Shown piece after piece: positions 50,117 to 57,507 of a stretch of 64,000 bases of DNA. The position numbers were made by a program, and so were the translations under genes. The notes beneath the pieces are model-generated. The model saw only the letters and a program-made list of their open reading frames with translations, was not told where the DNA came from and did no database searches. Numbering within the stretch: position 1 is the first letter of the stretch; each line of letters opens with the position of its first letter. Source of the DNA: Streptomyces sp. NBC_01429 (GTDB taxonomy: Bacteria; Actinomycetota; Actinomycetes; Streptomycetales; Streptomycetaceae); assembly GCF_036231945.1 (NCBI RefSeq), contig NZ_CP109599.1, positions 6,413,501 through 6,477,500 on the forward strand, given 5' to 3'.

Positions 50117-51679
50117 ATGGCAACCACATCACTGGTCCGCGCACTTGCAGCTATCCGGCTGTCCGCGAACCACGACCACACGACATCTCCCGGAAGGCAG
50201 CGTGACGCAAACGAAGCCGCAGCCGACGCACTTGGGCTGAACATCGTCGGTTGGGCTGAGGACCTGAACGTCAGTGCGTCCAAGGTGGGCCCCTTCGATC
50301 GGCCTCAGTTGGGTGACTGGCTGCGTCGGCCGCACGAGTTCGACGCGATCGTCTGGTGGCGGCTGGACCGAGCCGTCAGGTCCATGGCCGATATGGCAGA
50401 GCTGGCGCGCTGGGCGAAGCAGCACCGGAAGCGGCTGATCTTCGCCGAGGGCCCGGCGGGGGGAGTATTCGAGCTGGACATGAGCAGCCCGTTCGGTGAG
50501 CTGATCATGATGCTTCTGGCCTTCGCCGCGCAGATGGAGGCGCAGGCCATCAAGGAGCGAGTCACGGGCGCACGGGCCGCCATGCGCTCCATGACTCGGT
50601 GGCCCGGCGGCCAAGCACCGTACGGGTATCGACTCGTGAAGAACCCGAGGGGGAAAGGGTTCGTGCTGGAGATCGACGACAAGGCCCACGAGACAGTCAG
50701 ATGGATGGTCCGCCGGGTACTGGCGGGGACGTCCGCCGCAGAGGTCGCGCGCACTCTGACAGCCGATGAAGAGGCACCCGCCCCCAGGGATCACGCGCGA
50801 CGTCGGGAGCAGCGGGATGAGCTGGGGTCGCCGTGGCTGGACACCACGGTGCGGCACATCCTGACCTCGCCTGCCATCCTCGGTCAGCTCATGCACCAAG
50901 GGAAGCCGCTCCGAGACCTCGCGACCGGGGCGCCCCGTCAGGTAGGTCCGCCTTTGATCGACCGCGCGACGTACGACGCCGTACAGGCGGAGCTGTCCAA
51001 GCGGGCAGGAGGCAACGCCGGCCTGACGCGAAGGGACACAAAGGCAATGCTTCTGGGGGTGCTTCTGTGCGGGCACTGCGGGCAGCGCATGTATCGGAAG
51101 CCGCCACCGAAGGCACGGCCGAACGCCAATCCTCGGTACGAGTGCAACAGCCGAACCCGAGGGTCTGCCTGCCCTCACAAGCCGTCGATGCGCGCCGACT
51201 GGGTGGAGGAGTTCGCGGCTCGCAAGTATCTGGAAGCCGTCGGGTTCATCAGGGAGTACACAGACGTGGTCCACGGAGGCTACGACCCAACTGCGGAAGC
51301 CGCAGAGGTCCAGGAAGAGCTTCGTCAGTACATGGAAGACCGGGACCTGTTTAAGTCCAAGGCAGGGCAGAAGGAGTGGAAGGATCGAGCGCAGGCGCTG
51401 GAGTCTCGCCTAGCCACCCTGGAGAGCGCGGAGGCTGTCCCGCCCCGTGTCGAGCGGGTGTACGGGGAGAAGACCAACAAGGCGGCATGGGACGCCACAA
51501 GTGACCCGCTGGAGCACCGTCGGATGCTGATGGACGTCGGAGCGGTTGTGCGGCTGAGCGTCGGAGCGCACGGCGACGTGTCAGGACTGGATGAATCCCG
51601 CCTGACGTTCAGCATCGGCAACCATGTGGACCCGGAAGAGGACGCAAAGGACGAAGCGGCGTTCCAGGCAGCTCCCTGA
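50117..51679 (+). CDS. int: Large serine recombinase (phage integrase)
   Basis: 520 residues. N-terminal resolvase domain: catalytic Ser in AAIRLSANHD, and conserved WWRLDRAVRS and GELIMMLLAFAAQMEAQAIKERV. Recombinase domain with WPGGQAPYGYRLV and TVRHILTSPAILGQLMHQGKPL. Zinc ribbon: LLCGHCGQRMYR with later CNSRTRGSACPH. A coiled-coil segment follows (AEVQEELRQYMEDRDLFKSKAGQKEWKDRAQALESRLATLE). All parts needed for attP x attB recombination are present. Only about 15 bases separate it from the alkB junction. CGGAG directly abuts the ATG, and an in-frame stop lies just upstream. Ends at a strong hairpin. Confidence 0.95.
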   Translation: MATTSLVRALAAIRLSANHDHTTSPGRQRDANEAAADALGLNIVGWAEDLNVSASKVGPFDRPQLGDWLRRPHEFDAIVWWRLDRAVRSMADMAELARWAKQHRKRLIFAEGPAGGVFELDMSSPFGELIMMLLAFAAQMEAQAIKERVTGARAAMRSMTRWPGGQAPYGYRLVKNPRGKGFVLEIDDKAHETVRWMVRRVLAGTSAAEVARTLTADEEAPAPRDHARRREQRDELGSPWLDTTVRHILTSPAILGQLMHQGKPLRDLATGAPRQVGPPLIDRATYDAVQAELSKRAGGNAGLTRRDTKAMLLGVLLCGHCGQRMYRKPPPKARPNANPRYECNSRTRGSACPHKPSMRADWVEEFAARKYLEAVGFIREYTDVVHGGYDPTAEAAEVQEELRQYMEDRDLFKSKAGQKEWKDRAQALESRLATLESAEAVPPRVERVYGEKTNKAAWDATSDPLEHRRMLMDVGAVVRLSVGAHGDVSGLDESRLTFSIGNHVDPEEDAKDEAAFQAAP

Positions 51680-51696
51680 CGCGCCCAGAGACACAC

Positions 51697-51729
51697 AGAG
51701 ACCCCCGGCAGGCAGCGCCGGGGGTCTCT
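51697..51729. terminator. Bidirectional terminator between integrase and RHH gene
   Basis: Perfect 13-bp stem: AGAGACCCCCGGC (51697-51709) and GCCGGGGGTCTCT (51717-51729) with a seven-base loop, placed between convergent genes. Confidence 0.85.
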
Positions 51730-51740
51730 TGCTTGGCAGT

Positions 51741-51932
51741 CTAGACAGCGCTCCACGGTCCCGCAGGTGGCCGCTCAGGAAGTTCCGACTCGGGCCGCGT
51801 GCACCACCACGTGATGAATCGTCGCAGTACGTCGGACCGGTCCATACCGTCGGGCATGGACTCGCCGAACGCGTCCCAGAGTTCTCGATCGATGCGGAAG
51901 CGACTCGCGGGAGTCTTCGGTTGGTTAGGCAT
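51741..51932 (-). CDS. Small ribbon-helix-helix-like DNA-binding protein
   Basis: 63 residues from the ATG at 51932. The N-terminal strand ASRFRIDRELWDAFGESM and the following helix pair MDRSDVLRRFITWWCTRP match the RHH (Arc/CopG-type) pattern. It is divergent from the gene at 52098, and the gap holds three copies of a GGTGTG-NN-CACACC palindrome, starting 18 bases upstream of its own start. Autoregulation is likely. It could control early genes or excision; a partner toxin is not seen. Confidence 0.65.
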   Translation of the reverse strand: MPNQPKTPASRFRIDRELWDAFGESMPDGMDRSDVLRRFITWWCTRPESELPERPPAGPWSAV

Positions 51933-51949
51933 GCCACGACCGTAGCAGG

Positions 51950-52020
51950 GGTGTAGACACACCCAAGCCGGTTCATGGGTTGCGGTGTGACCACACCTCC
52001 ACATAAGGTGTGACCACACC
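51950..52020. promoter_or_regulatory. Three palindromic operators, GGTGTG-NN-CACACC
   Basis: GGTGTAGACACACC at 51950-51963 (one mismatch), GGTGTGACCACACC at 51984-51997 and again at 52007-52020, both perfect. Centres are 34 and 23 bases apart. They sit between the divergent RHH gene (start 51932) and the gene at 52098, as expected for a multi-site repressor operator. Confidence 0.8.
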
Positions 52021-52097
52021 CGGAACTGAGCAAGACAAAGAGCCCGCTGATCTTGGCGGAGCGACGGGCCCTTTGATCTCACTGCAAGGAGAATCTT

Positions 52098-52940
52098 ATG
52101 TCCTCCATCACTCTCGTCGATGTCGCCGGCAAGGTCTGGTCCCTGACGAACACGGGCAGCATCTGGCACGCCTTCCGCATCGACGCCGACGGTCGCCCGG
52201 TGGCGATCTGCCGCAAGACGATCCGCCCCCGCGACTACACGGCCGCTCACGGCACGTTCAAGACGCTGGACGAGACCTATGGCCGCGCGCTGACGTCGCG
52301 GTGCGACAACTGCCGGGGGAAGCTGGAGACGCTGGAGTTGGAGGCCGTGAAGGCGTCGGTCGACTCTCAGTTCCCGCTCGTTGCGGCTCTTACGGCGGAG
52401 TCCGGACTCACCCCCGCGCATCCGTCGTGCCTGGCGGACGACGCTCCCGCCGCTCCTCACGCTCTCGTCCTCGGCTGCGTCGACACGCCTGACGACGTAG
52501 ACAGTCTCCGGGGGTTCGCCCTGGACGTCGCGGAGGAGTTCGGCATCCCCGCCACCTATGCCACGCACGCGGACTTCAGCGTTACGGACTTCACCGTCGT
52601 CGTGGTGTGGGGACGGATGGCGGACATGCGGAACGCGTCGCCCCTCGTGCTGGCCGCTGAGGCGCTGGCGATCGGGGTGGAGGTGGTGGAGGCGGCCGGT
52701 GCGACGGAGCGGTGTCCGTGCGGGCAGCGTCTGAGCGTCGTCCAGCGCGTCACGTCGGACGGGGAGGCGGCGTGCGGTGACTGCGCGGGAATCGCGTCGG
52801 GTTGCTCTCACTGTGGCGAATGGATCGGGTGGGACGAGACGGCGACGGTGGCGGTCGGCCCGACGTTCTACCGGGTGTGCCGTGAGTGCCTGACGGCTGC
52901 ACAGTGGGCCGACCCCCGCGCGGAGTACCGCGCCATCTGA
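52098..52940 (+). CDS. Element-encoded protein with zinc-finger-like cysteines
   Basis: 280 residues, ATG with AAGGAGA upstream. I do not recognise the family. Seen: CDNC at about 69-72; a central alpha/beta stretch (ALVLGCVDTPDDVDSLRGFALDVAEEFG, FTVVVVWGRMADMRNASPLVLAAEALAIGVEVVEA); and a Cys-rich end CPCGQRL, ACGDCAG, GCSHCGEWIG, CREC, probably two or more zinc sites. First gene after the three operators, so presumably under RHH control. Confidence 0.65.
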   Translation: MSSITLVDVAGKVWSLTNTGSIWHAFRIDADGRPVAICRKTIRPRDYTAAHGTFKTLDETYGRALTSRCDNCRGKLETLELEAVKASVDSQFPLVAALTAESGLTPAHPSCLADDAPAAPHALVLGCVDTPDDVDSLRGFALDVAEEFGIPATYATHADFSVTDFTVVVVWGRMADMRNASPLVLAAEALAIGVEVVEAAGATERCPCGQRLSVVQRVTSDGEAACGDCAGIASGCSHCGEWIGWDETATVAVGPTFYRVCRECLTAAQWADPRAEYRAI

Positions 52941-53132
52941 TCACGCAATGTCACGGATGGTCGGCCTCCCCTCACGGGGCGGTCGGCCTCCATGCGTTCC
53001 CGGGGCGAGCTGGCTTGGACGCCTCCGCGCCCCCTCCGACGTCGAAGCGGGGCCTCTTCCTCCGCTTAGCGAACGGATGTCCAGTGCGGAGAGTGATGAG
53101 ATGTGGAGAGTTGGTGACACTGTGTTGACGGT

Positions 53133-53238
53133 GGGTCCAGATCTCGTTCAAATCAACAAACTGGACCCCTAGTTCACTTTCCTCTAACGCGCGTTAAGGA
53201 GAAAGGAAAATACCCCTCTAGTTCGTTGATTTGAACGA
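53133..53238. repeat. Concentric dyad with two alternative hairpins
   Basis: The 19-base arm at 53144-53162 (TCGTTCAAATCAACAAACT) is complementary, with one mismatch, to 53220-53238. At the exact centre is the palindrome TAACGCGCGTTA (53185-53196). The left arm is also the loop of a second hairpin: GGGTCCAG (53133-53140) pairs with CTGGACCC (53161-53168). The two foldings exclude each other in part. Confidence 0.85.
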
Positions 53239-53759
53239 AGTTTGTCGCGGAGGCCCTGGCCGACGTGGAGGGTGCGGAGTGACGAGGGGTGCGGGACGCG
53301 AAACCACTGGACGCCCGAGAGGGCACCTGCGTGGCTCCCTGCGGCCCCCTATCCACCCTCTGGCACTCGGTGAAGCCGGGGCGCCCGCAGGCGCTCCTGG
53401 GGGCATGCAGGGGCTTTCGTCGCATCCGACCCTGCGCACGGAGACACTCCGGGGCGACGTTACGCAGCGTGGTGACGGTTGGGGATGGGGTGCTCAAGCG
53501 TCTCGGTTCTGTAACAGTATCTAGGCGTTGAGCCCGATATTGCCGCTTACGGGCCGTATGGGGCGTCGCGCGCCCCACATAACTAAGGTAGAGGGGAAGA
53601 TCCGGAGCTGACGAGTAGCGCACTCCGCACCCCTCACGGACTGCGCCCCCCGTTCGCCTCTCGACGGATGCGGGCGCTTCCCGGCGGGTCGAGCCGTCGG
53701 CGCGGGTGGACTCTCCTCCAGTCGCGTCGACGTGCTCCCCGCCGGGATCTTGATCTTTC

Positions 53760-53787
53760 GACCGCCTCCGGGCGGTCCCCCCTTTTT
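53760..53787 (+). terminator. Rho-independent terminator
   Basis: GACCGCC-TCCG-GGCGGTC (53760-53777) followed by CCCCCC and TTTTT. It is one of the few U-tract terminators in the window and marks the end of a plus-strand transcript coming from the region upstream. Confidence 0.8.
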
Positions 53788-53833
53788 ACCCGTAGATCGA
53801 CAGACAGGCAGGCAGCCAGAACACGGAGAAGCC

Positions 53834-54088
53834 ATGAGAAACGTCGACGTCCAGCCGCCCCCGCCGTGCACCGGTCCATGTGGGCGGGTGCTGCCTCTGA
53901 CAGATCACTACTACCCGCGCGACGCGACGGCCCGTTTCGGGGTGAAGCGTCGTTGTCGCGAGTGTTGTGCAGCCGCTGAACGTGCCCGCTATGCGGAGAA
54001 TTCTCCGATCATCCTTCAGCGGCGCCGTGAGCGCCGTATAGAGCGCTCCGCCTACTTCGCCACTACGGAGTACTGGGAGCGTTCCTGA
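53834..54088 (+). CDS. Small zinc-finger-like protein
   Basis: 84 residues, ATG with CGGAGAAG upstream. CTGPCGRVLPLTDHYYPRDATARFGVKRRCRECCAAAERARY gives a C-x3-C ... C-x2-C zinc site of a kind common in phage proteins and at the N-terminus of some HNH nucleases. No HNH catalytic motif is present. The tail is Arg-rich. Function unknown; nucleic-acid binding is plausible. Confidence 0.65.
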   Translation: MRNVDVQPPPPCTGPCGRVLPLTDHYYPRDATARFGVKRRCRECCAAAERARYAENSPIILQRRRERRIERSAYFATTEYWERS

Positions 54089-54111
54089 GAGGCGCTCAGC
54101 ACCCATATCCG

Positions 54112-54142
54112 CAGGCCCTTGCCGGACGTCGGTAAGGGCCTG
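54112..54142 (+). terminator. Hairpin between small element genes
   Basis: CAGGCCCTT (54112-54120) pairs with AAGGGCCTG (54134-54142), with CCG/CGG pairing inside. It lies 23 bases before the next start codon. Confidence 0.6.
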
Positions 54143-54164
54143 AGTTGTAGTTAGAGAGGACCCT

Positions 54165-55046
54165 ATGAACAAGCAACTCCGAGACGCGTACGCGTCGGTA
54201 CCGGAGATCGCCCAGCACGAGGCACACAAGGAGCGCGTAGCGTCGCTCCTGCGAAGTCTTCCCGACGCTCCCGAACCGGAGGCGGAGGCGGCGCGCGTGG
54301 CTGACGAGGCGCTGACGGAGTACCTGGAAACGGGCACGTGGCCGGACGACGTCAACGAGCGCGCGCGGGACGCCTACACGCGGGCCGTGGGCGCCCACGC
54401 CGTCCGCGGGCAGCTCCTCACCCTGAACCGCCGGTTCGTCTCCAGAGACGCTCTGGTGGCCCTCGCGGAGATGCACCGTTCCCAGATCCTGGGGGCACTG
54501 GGAGAGCAGCTCTCCGCGCTCCTATCCGACGCTCGAAAGCACACGGACAACGTGGGCGACGTCCGCACCGCCGATCAGGCGCTGACGGCCGGTGGGAAGG
54601 CCGCAGAGGCATTCACGGCCCTGCGTGCGCTCGTGCCCGTCCTGGTGGGGATCCGCGAAGCGCAATGGGAAGGGCTGAGGTTGGGAGAGTTGACCGGCCC
54701 GGACAGCCTCTATCAGCGCGCCAAGGACAGTGGGTTCGGAGACGTGGACGGCATCTCTGACGACACACCCGCGGAACAGTTCCTGGCCATGCAGGAGCGC
54801 CGCTACTCCGTCGGACATCTCGTATGGCTCGCGCAGATGAACGGCGTCGCCTATGTGCCTGACTCGGTGGAGGACGTGATCTTCGCCCAGGACGCGTACG
54901 AGAGCCGGCACGCCGAAACCGACGCGCTGCCCATCCTTGACTTCACCCCGAGGGTCGAAGTCACGCCGCCCGCCCCGGAGCCGAAGCCCCGACCGGTCCA
55001 CGCTCGCAAGCCCGGTCCGAAGTCCATCGAGAACTACATCAACTGA
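54165..55046 (+). CDS. Unidentified helical element protein
   Basis: 293 residues, ATG with GAGAGGACC upstream. Mostly helical and charged (MNKQLRDAYASVPEIAQHEAHKERVASLLRSLPDAPEPEAEAARVADEALTEYL is characteristic); a central stretch SRDALVALAEMHRSQILGALGEQLSALLSDARKHTDNVGDVRTADQALTAGGKAAEAFTALRA could be coiled coil. The C-terminus is Pro-rich and basic (PAPEPKPRPVHARKPGPKS). No family recognised. It heads a compact run of five genes ending at 56478. By position it could be a head- or packaging-related protein, but nothing in the sequence proves this. Confidence 0.6.
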   Translation: MNKQLRDAYASVPEIAQHEAHKERVASLLRSLPDAPEPEAEAARVADEALTEYLETGTWPDDVNERARDAYTRAVGAHAVRGQLLTLNRRFVSRDALVALAEMHRSQILGALGEQLSALLSDARKHTDNVGDVRTADQALTAGGKAAEAFTALRALVPVLVGIREAQWEGLRLGELTGPDSLYQRAKDSGFGDVDGISDDTPAEQFLAMQERRYSVGHLVWLAQMNGVAYVPDSVEDVIFAQDAYESRHAETDALPILDFTPRVEVTPPAPEPKPRPVHARKPGPKSIENYIN

Positions 55047-55057
55047 GAGGTATCACC

Positions 55058-55441
55058 ATGTCCGGAGCGATCAACCCGGCGCCCCTCGCGGGGGCTGAAC
55101 TTGAGCTGGCCAAGCTCCGTGCCGGCCTGACCGCCGGTCTGACGGTGGAACAGTCCGCGCGCCTCTGCGGCGTCGATGAGGCGGCCATCACGGCCGACGC
55201 AACGGCGTTCGCCGCGGAACTGTCCGCCGTCAGCCCTGTCCCGCAGGCGCCCCGTGTGGGCGGCCGTGGCTCCGACGTCGGGAGCAGCGCCGGAACCGTC
55301 AGCGCGGGTACGGCGCGCTACCGGGCGAGGCACGGCATCGACGACGAGGGCAACCGTCCGCCCGTTCCGCAGCGAACGACCACGGGACGGGTCACCAACC
55401 CGTACGCGGAGCGCGGATACACCATGGAGGCCGGACGATGA
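55058..55441 (+). CDS. Unidentified small element protein
   Basis: 127 residues, GAGAGGTATCACC before the ATG. The first 65 residues are helical with an HTH-like stretch (GLTVEQSARLCGVDEAAITADATAF); the rest is Gly/Ser/Arg-rich and probably disordered (TARYRARHGIDDEGNRPP, NPYAERGYTMEAGR). Stop and the next start overlap (ATGA). No family recognised. Confidence 0.6.
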   Translation: MSGAINPAPLAGAELELAKLRAGLTAGLTVEQSARLCGVDEAAITADATAFAAELSAVSPVPQAPRVGGRGSDVGSSAGTVSAGTARYRARHGIDDEGNRPPVPQRTTTGRVTNPYAERGYTMEAGR

Positions 55442-55692
55442 GCGACTATTTCCACAACCAGGAGCGGCGCACTGACGAGATCCTCCGTCGCGCGACCGCG
55501 CTCATCGGCCAGGCCGTGACCCTTCGCCTGTCGAACGGGGACGATCTGACGGGAACCCTCACTGGCTTCAGCGGGCAGCCGTCCGGATGGCCTGCGGGCG
55601 CGAGCACCCCGCGCGACGCGATCGTGGTGGAGGACGCTGACGACAAGTCATGGACCATCCATCCTAACGCCGTGCTGGCCATCGCTGGTTGA
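55438..55692 (+). CDS. Small beta-barrel (Sm/SH3-like) protein
   Basis: 84 residues. After a helical N-terminus (NQERRTDEILRRATALI) comes GQAVTLRLSNGDDLTGTLTGFSG ... DAIVVEDADDKSWTIHPNAVLAI, a five-strand pattern like LSm/Hfq or SH3-like barrels. That is a fold impression, not a family match. Coupled to the preceding gene by a four-base overlap; a hairpin with a short T-run follows. Confidence 0.6.
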   Translation: MSDYFHNQERRTDEILRRATALIGQAVTLRLSNGDDLTGTLTGFSGQPSGWPAGASTPRDAIVVEDADDKSWTIHPNAVLAIAG

Positions 55693-55699
55693 CGATCCC

Positions 55700-55735
55700 G
55701 GGGCCTCATCACGTCGACGGGGCCCCTCGTGTTTT
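55700..55735 (+). terminator. Hairpin with T-run
   Basis: GGGGCC (55700-55705) pairs with GGCCCC (55721-55726), followed by TCGTGTTTT. It lies just before the terminase-small-like gene. Confidence 0.55.
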
Positions 55736-55750
55736 CAGGAAGGGGGAGCC

Positions 55751-56197
55751 ATGGTTTCACCTGGACCCAGACAGGATGCGTCGAAGCGGTACAGCCGGGC
55801 GCACCGGGGCAACAGAGCGTCGGCCGCCTCAGCCGTGGTGCTGCCCCTGTCCGGCTGTGACCTGCCGGCGCCGGACCTGCCGTCAGGTGTGGCGTGGAGC
55901 GAGCACGAGCGGGCCATGTGGGCGGAGCTGTGGGAGAGCCCGCAGGCGACGCAGTGGTCCGACGCGTTCGTCCCGCTCGTCGCAACGTACGTGCGGGTGG
56001 TGTACAGCAACCTGACGGGCCGTGCCACGGCAGGGCTGACGCAGGAGGCACGGCACATCAGCGAGGCACTCGGTCTGTCTCCCGCGGGCCTGCGCACGCT
56101 CGGGTGGACGCTGGAGACAGTGGACGCTGACATGGGCGAGGTGTACGAGGCGGACGTGTCGGACATCAGTGAGCGTTACGCCCGGCTGACGGCATGA
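55751..56197 (+). CDS. Phage terminase small subunit-like protein (P27-like)
   Basis: 148 residues, GGGGGAGCC before the ATG. A basic disordered start, then SGVAWSEHERAMWAELWESPQATQWSDAFVPLVATYVRVVYSN and EARHISEALGLSPAGLRTLGWTLE. This order (acid start, W-rich helix with ESP, then a helix with LGLSP-x-G-L-R-LGW) is what P27-type small terminases of actinophages show. The large subunit, usually next, is absent: a 94-residue gene overlaps its end by four bases instead. Confidence 0.55.
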   Translation: MVSPGPRQDASKRYSRAHRGNRASAASAVVLPLSGCDLPAPDLPSGVAWSEHERAMWAELWESPQATQWSDAFVPLVATYVRVVYSNLTGRATAGLTQEARHISEALGLSPAGLRTLGWTLETVDADMGEVYEADVSDISERYARLTA

Positions 56198-56478
56198 GTG
56201 CACGGCGAGAGGCGCAGCTAGCGCGCAGGGCGCAGCGTGGGGGATTGCGTGGCACCGCGCGTCCCTCGTGCCCGCCTGAGCTACGCAGGTGCCTCGTGTA
56301 CGAGTGGCTGAGCGCCTCTGCGTGCGACGAGGTGGAAGAGAGCGGCTGGAACAGCCCACTCGTCGTGACGGCATGGCGACGCTGGTTGAACGCGCGTCAG
56401 GCGTACGCCGACGAGGTGGGACAGCCTGTGATGAAGGCGTGCGGACCGACGGCGCGACCCTCCCTCGAACGATCTTGA
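56194..56478 (+). CDS. Unidentified small element protein
   Basis: 94 residues, start overlapping the previous stop (ATGA). Basic N-terminus (SARREAQLARRAQRGGLRGTARPS), then Trp-rich helices (LVYEWLSASACDEVEESGWNSPLVVTAWRRWLNARQAYADEVG). No family recognised. A 15-bp-stem hairpin follows. Confidence 0.55.
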   Translation: MSARREAQLARRAQRGGLRGTARPSCPPELRRCLVYEWLSASACDEVEESGWNSPLVVTAWRRWLNARQAYADEVGQPVMKACGPTARPSLERS

Positions 56479-56483
56479 AACGG

Positions 56484-56521
56484 CCTGGGTGATCATGGAA
56501 TTTCGACCATGATCACCCAGG
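56484..56521. repeat. Perfect 15-bp inverted repeat
   Basis: CCTGGGTGATCATGG (56484-56498) and its exact complement (56507-56521), loop of eight bases. A further TGATCATGG follows at 56533-56541. It may be a terminator for the small-gene run or a protein-binding site. The following 56522-56807 holds no gene; it contains CCTCAGA/TCTGAGG arms around 56608-56650 and an AT-rich promoter-like stretch near 56725-56790. Confidence 0.8.
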
Positions 56522-56807
56522 GGGGTGGTCCCTGATCATGGTCTCTCCTCACCGAAGGTGGGCTGGGACGCGCGGTCCGGTTACCGGTTGGAGGTCGACC
56601 CGGTAGCCCTCAGAGCGGCCTTTTCGGGCCCCCTGGGGCTGTTCTGAGGCCCTCTGGCCCGCCTCGTGCGATGGATCGTCACCCTGGAGCGCGCGCCCGA
56701 TAGGCGCAAGATCGATTCCAGACAGTGTAAAGCATTGGTAAAACACGCAGGTCAGACGGCTTATTACCGTTCGGAAGCTGCATCTAGCAACTACTTACGG
56801 AGGAGGC

Positions 56808-57173
56808 GTGACCCAAGCCTTCCGCTCCAAATACCGCGGGTCCTACTCGGGTATCGCGAAGCTGCTCAAGCTCCCGGGCGTACAGCGCGAATGCCGCAAC
56901 GCAGCCGTGGAGATCATGGCCGCTGCCATCGTGCGTGCCCCAGTCGGCAACCCGAGTACCGACAGTCACTCAGGGCTCTACAAGAGTTCGTTTGACGTCT
57001 TGCCGCTGATGAAGAACGTCCCCTGGAAGGGCCAGCCGCGCCAGCGTGCGGGAGCGCGAGTGATCAACACCGCGCCGTACGCTCTCGTCGTCGAGTACGG
57101 GAGCGGACGAACGCCCCGTTACAGCGTCCTGTCGAACGCCATGGACGACGTCGCGAGCCGCTTCCGGCAGTAG
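56808..57173 (+). CDS. HK97 gp10-like head-tail connector protein
   Basis: 121 residues from a GTG with GGAGGAGG upstream. The family pattern is visible: a helical start, AAAIVRAPVGNPSTDSHSGLYKSSFDVLPL, then ARVINTAPYALVVEYGSGRTPRYSVLSNAMDDVASRFR. The APYA..VEYGS segment is typical of the gp10-like group that caps the tail or joins it to the head. Followed by a very strong terminator. Confidence 0.72.
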   Translation: MTQAFRSKYRGSYSGIAKLLKLPGVQRECRNAAVEIMAAAIVRAPVGNPSTDSHSGLYKSSFDVLPLMKNVPWKGQPRQRAGARVINTAPYALVVEYGSGRTPRYSVLSNAMDDVASRFRQ

Positions 57174-57188
57174 ACCACCCGACCCCCT

Positions 57189-57223
57189 AGAACGCCCCTC
57201 AGTGACGCACTGAGGGGCGTTCT
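57189..57223 (+). terminator. Very strong hairpin terminator
   Basis: Perfect 16-bp stem (57189-57204 with 57208-57223), three-base loop, left arm AGAACGCCCCTCAGTG. It starts 15 bases after the gp10-like stop and ends 20 bases before the next ATG, so it may reduce but not fully stop readthrough into the tape measure gene. Confidence 0.8.
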
Positions 57224-57243
57224 GCATGCCCCGAGAGGCGCAC

Positions 57244-57507
57244 ATGAACACCCCTCCGGCGCGCTGCCTGCGCCCAGACTGCACGTTCCACCCCGAACCC
57301 CTGCTCACCGAAGACGGCGCGCTGGACGTGTCCGCCTACTGCTCCCGGTCGTGCCAGGACTGGACGAGAGCGGCGGTCATCGTCGCTCAGTCGACGTACT
57401 CAACCGCCATCGAGCGTCAGGCCCGACGTCTGTATGCCCTCAAGGCCCTTCTCGATCTTCGCGAGAACGCGTCGGAAGTGGACTTCGAGGTGATCGCTGA
57501 TGCCTAA
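57244..57507 (+). CDS. Small Cys-containing protein ahead of the tape measure gene
   Basis: 87 residues. CLRPDCTFHPE and YCSRSCQDW give a possible C-x4-C ... C-x3-C zinc site; the rest is helical (TAAVIVAQ-type and LYALKALLDLRENASEVDFEVIADA). It overlaps the tape measure start by eight bases. The position is that of a tail assembly chaperone, but sequence does not support that role and no -1 slippery pair was found. Confidence 0.6.
   Translation: MNTPPARCLRPDCTFHPEPLLTEDGALDVSAYCSRSCQDWTRAAVIVAQSTYSTAIERQARRLYALKALLDLRENASEVDFEVIADA

Larger units (their letters stand above)
52941..53833. other. Structured non-coding region of the element
   Basis: About 890 bases without a convincing gene. 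Short open frames exist on both strands (53231-53524, 53289-53531, 53174-53623) but have Arg/Pro/Gly-rich, shadow-like content and no good start. Seen instead: a promoter-like TTGACG at 53125, a large concentric dyad (53133-53238), a 7-bp-stem hairpin at 53559-53577 and a U-tract terminator at 53760-53787. The layout suggests an untranslated RNA or a cis-acting site such as a packaging or replication origin. Confidence 0.6.

Noticed and set aside
53231..53531. Short plus-strand frames (97 and 80 residues) in the element
   Set aside because: Gly/Arg/Pro-rich content, no good ribosome site, overlapping frames of equal quality on both strands; kept as non-coding.
53174..53623. A 149-residue minus-strand frame in the element
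   Set aside because: It runs through the concentric dyad and its hairpin arms; composition does not look like a protein and no family pattern is visible.
57244..57507. Tail assembly chaperone with programmed frameshift before the tape measure gene
   Set aside because: The position fits, but the protein has Cys pairs instead of the chaperone pattern, and no slippery heptamer with an extended second frame was found.
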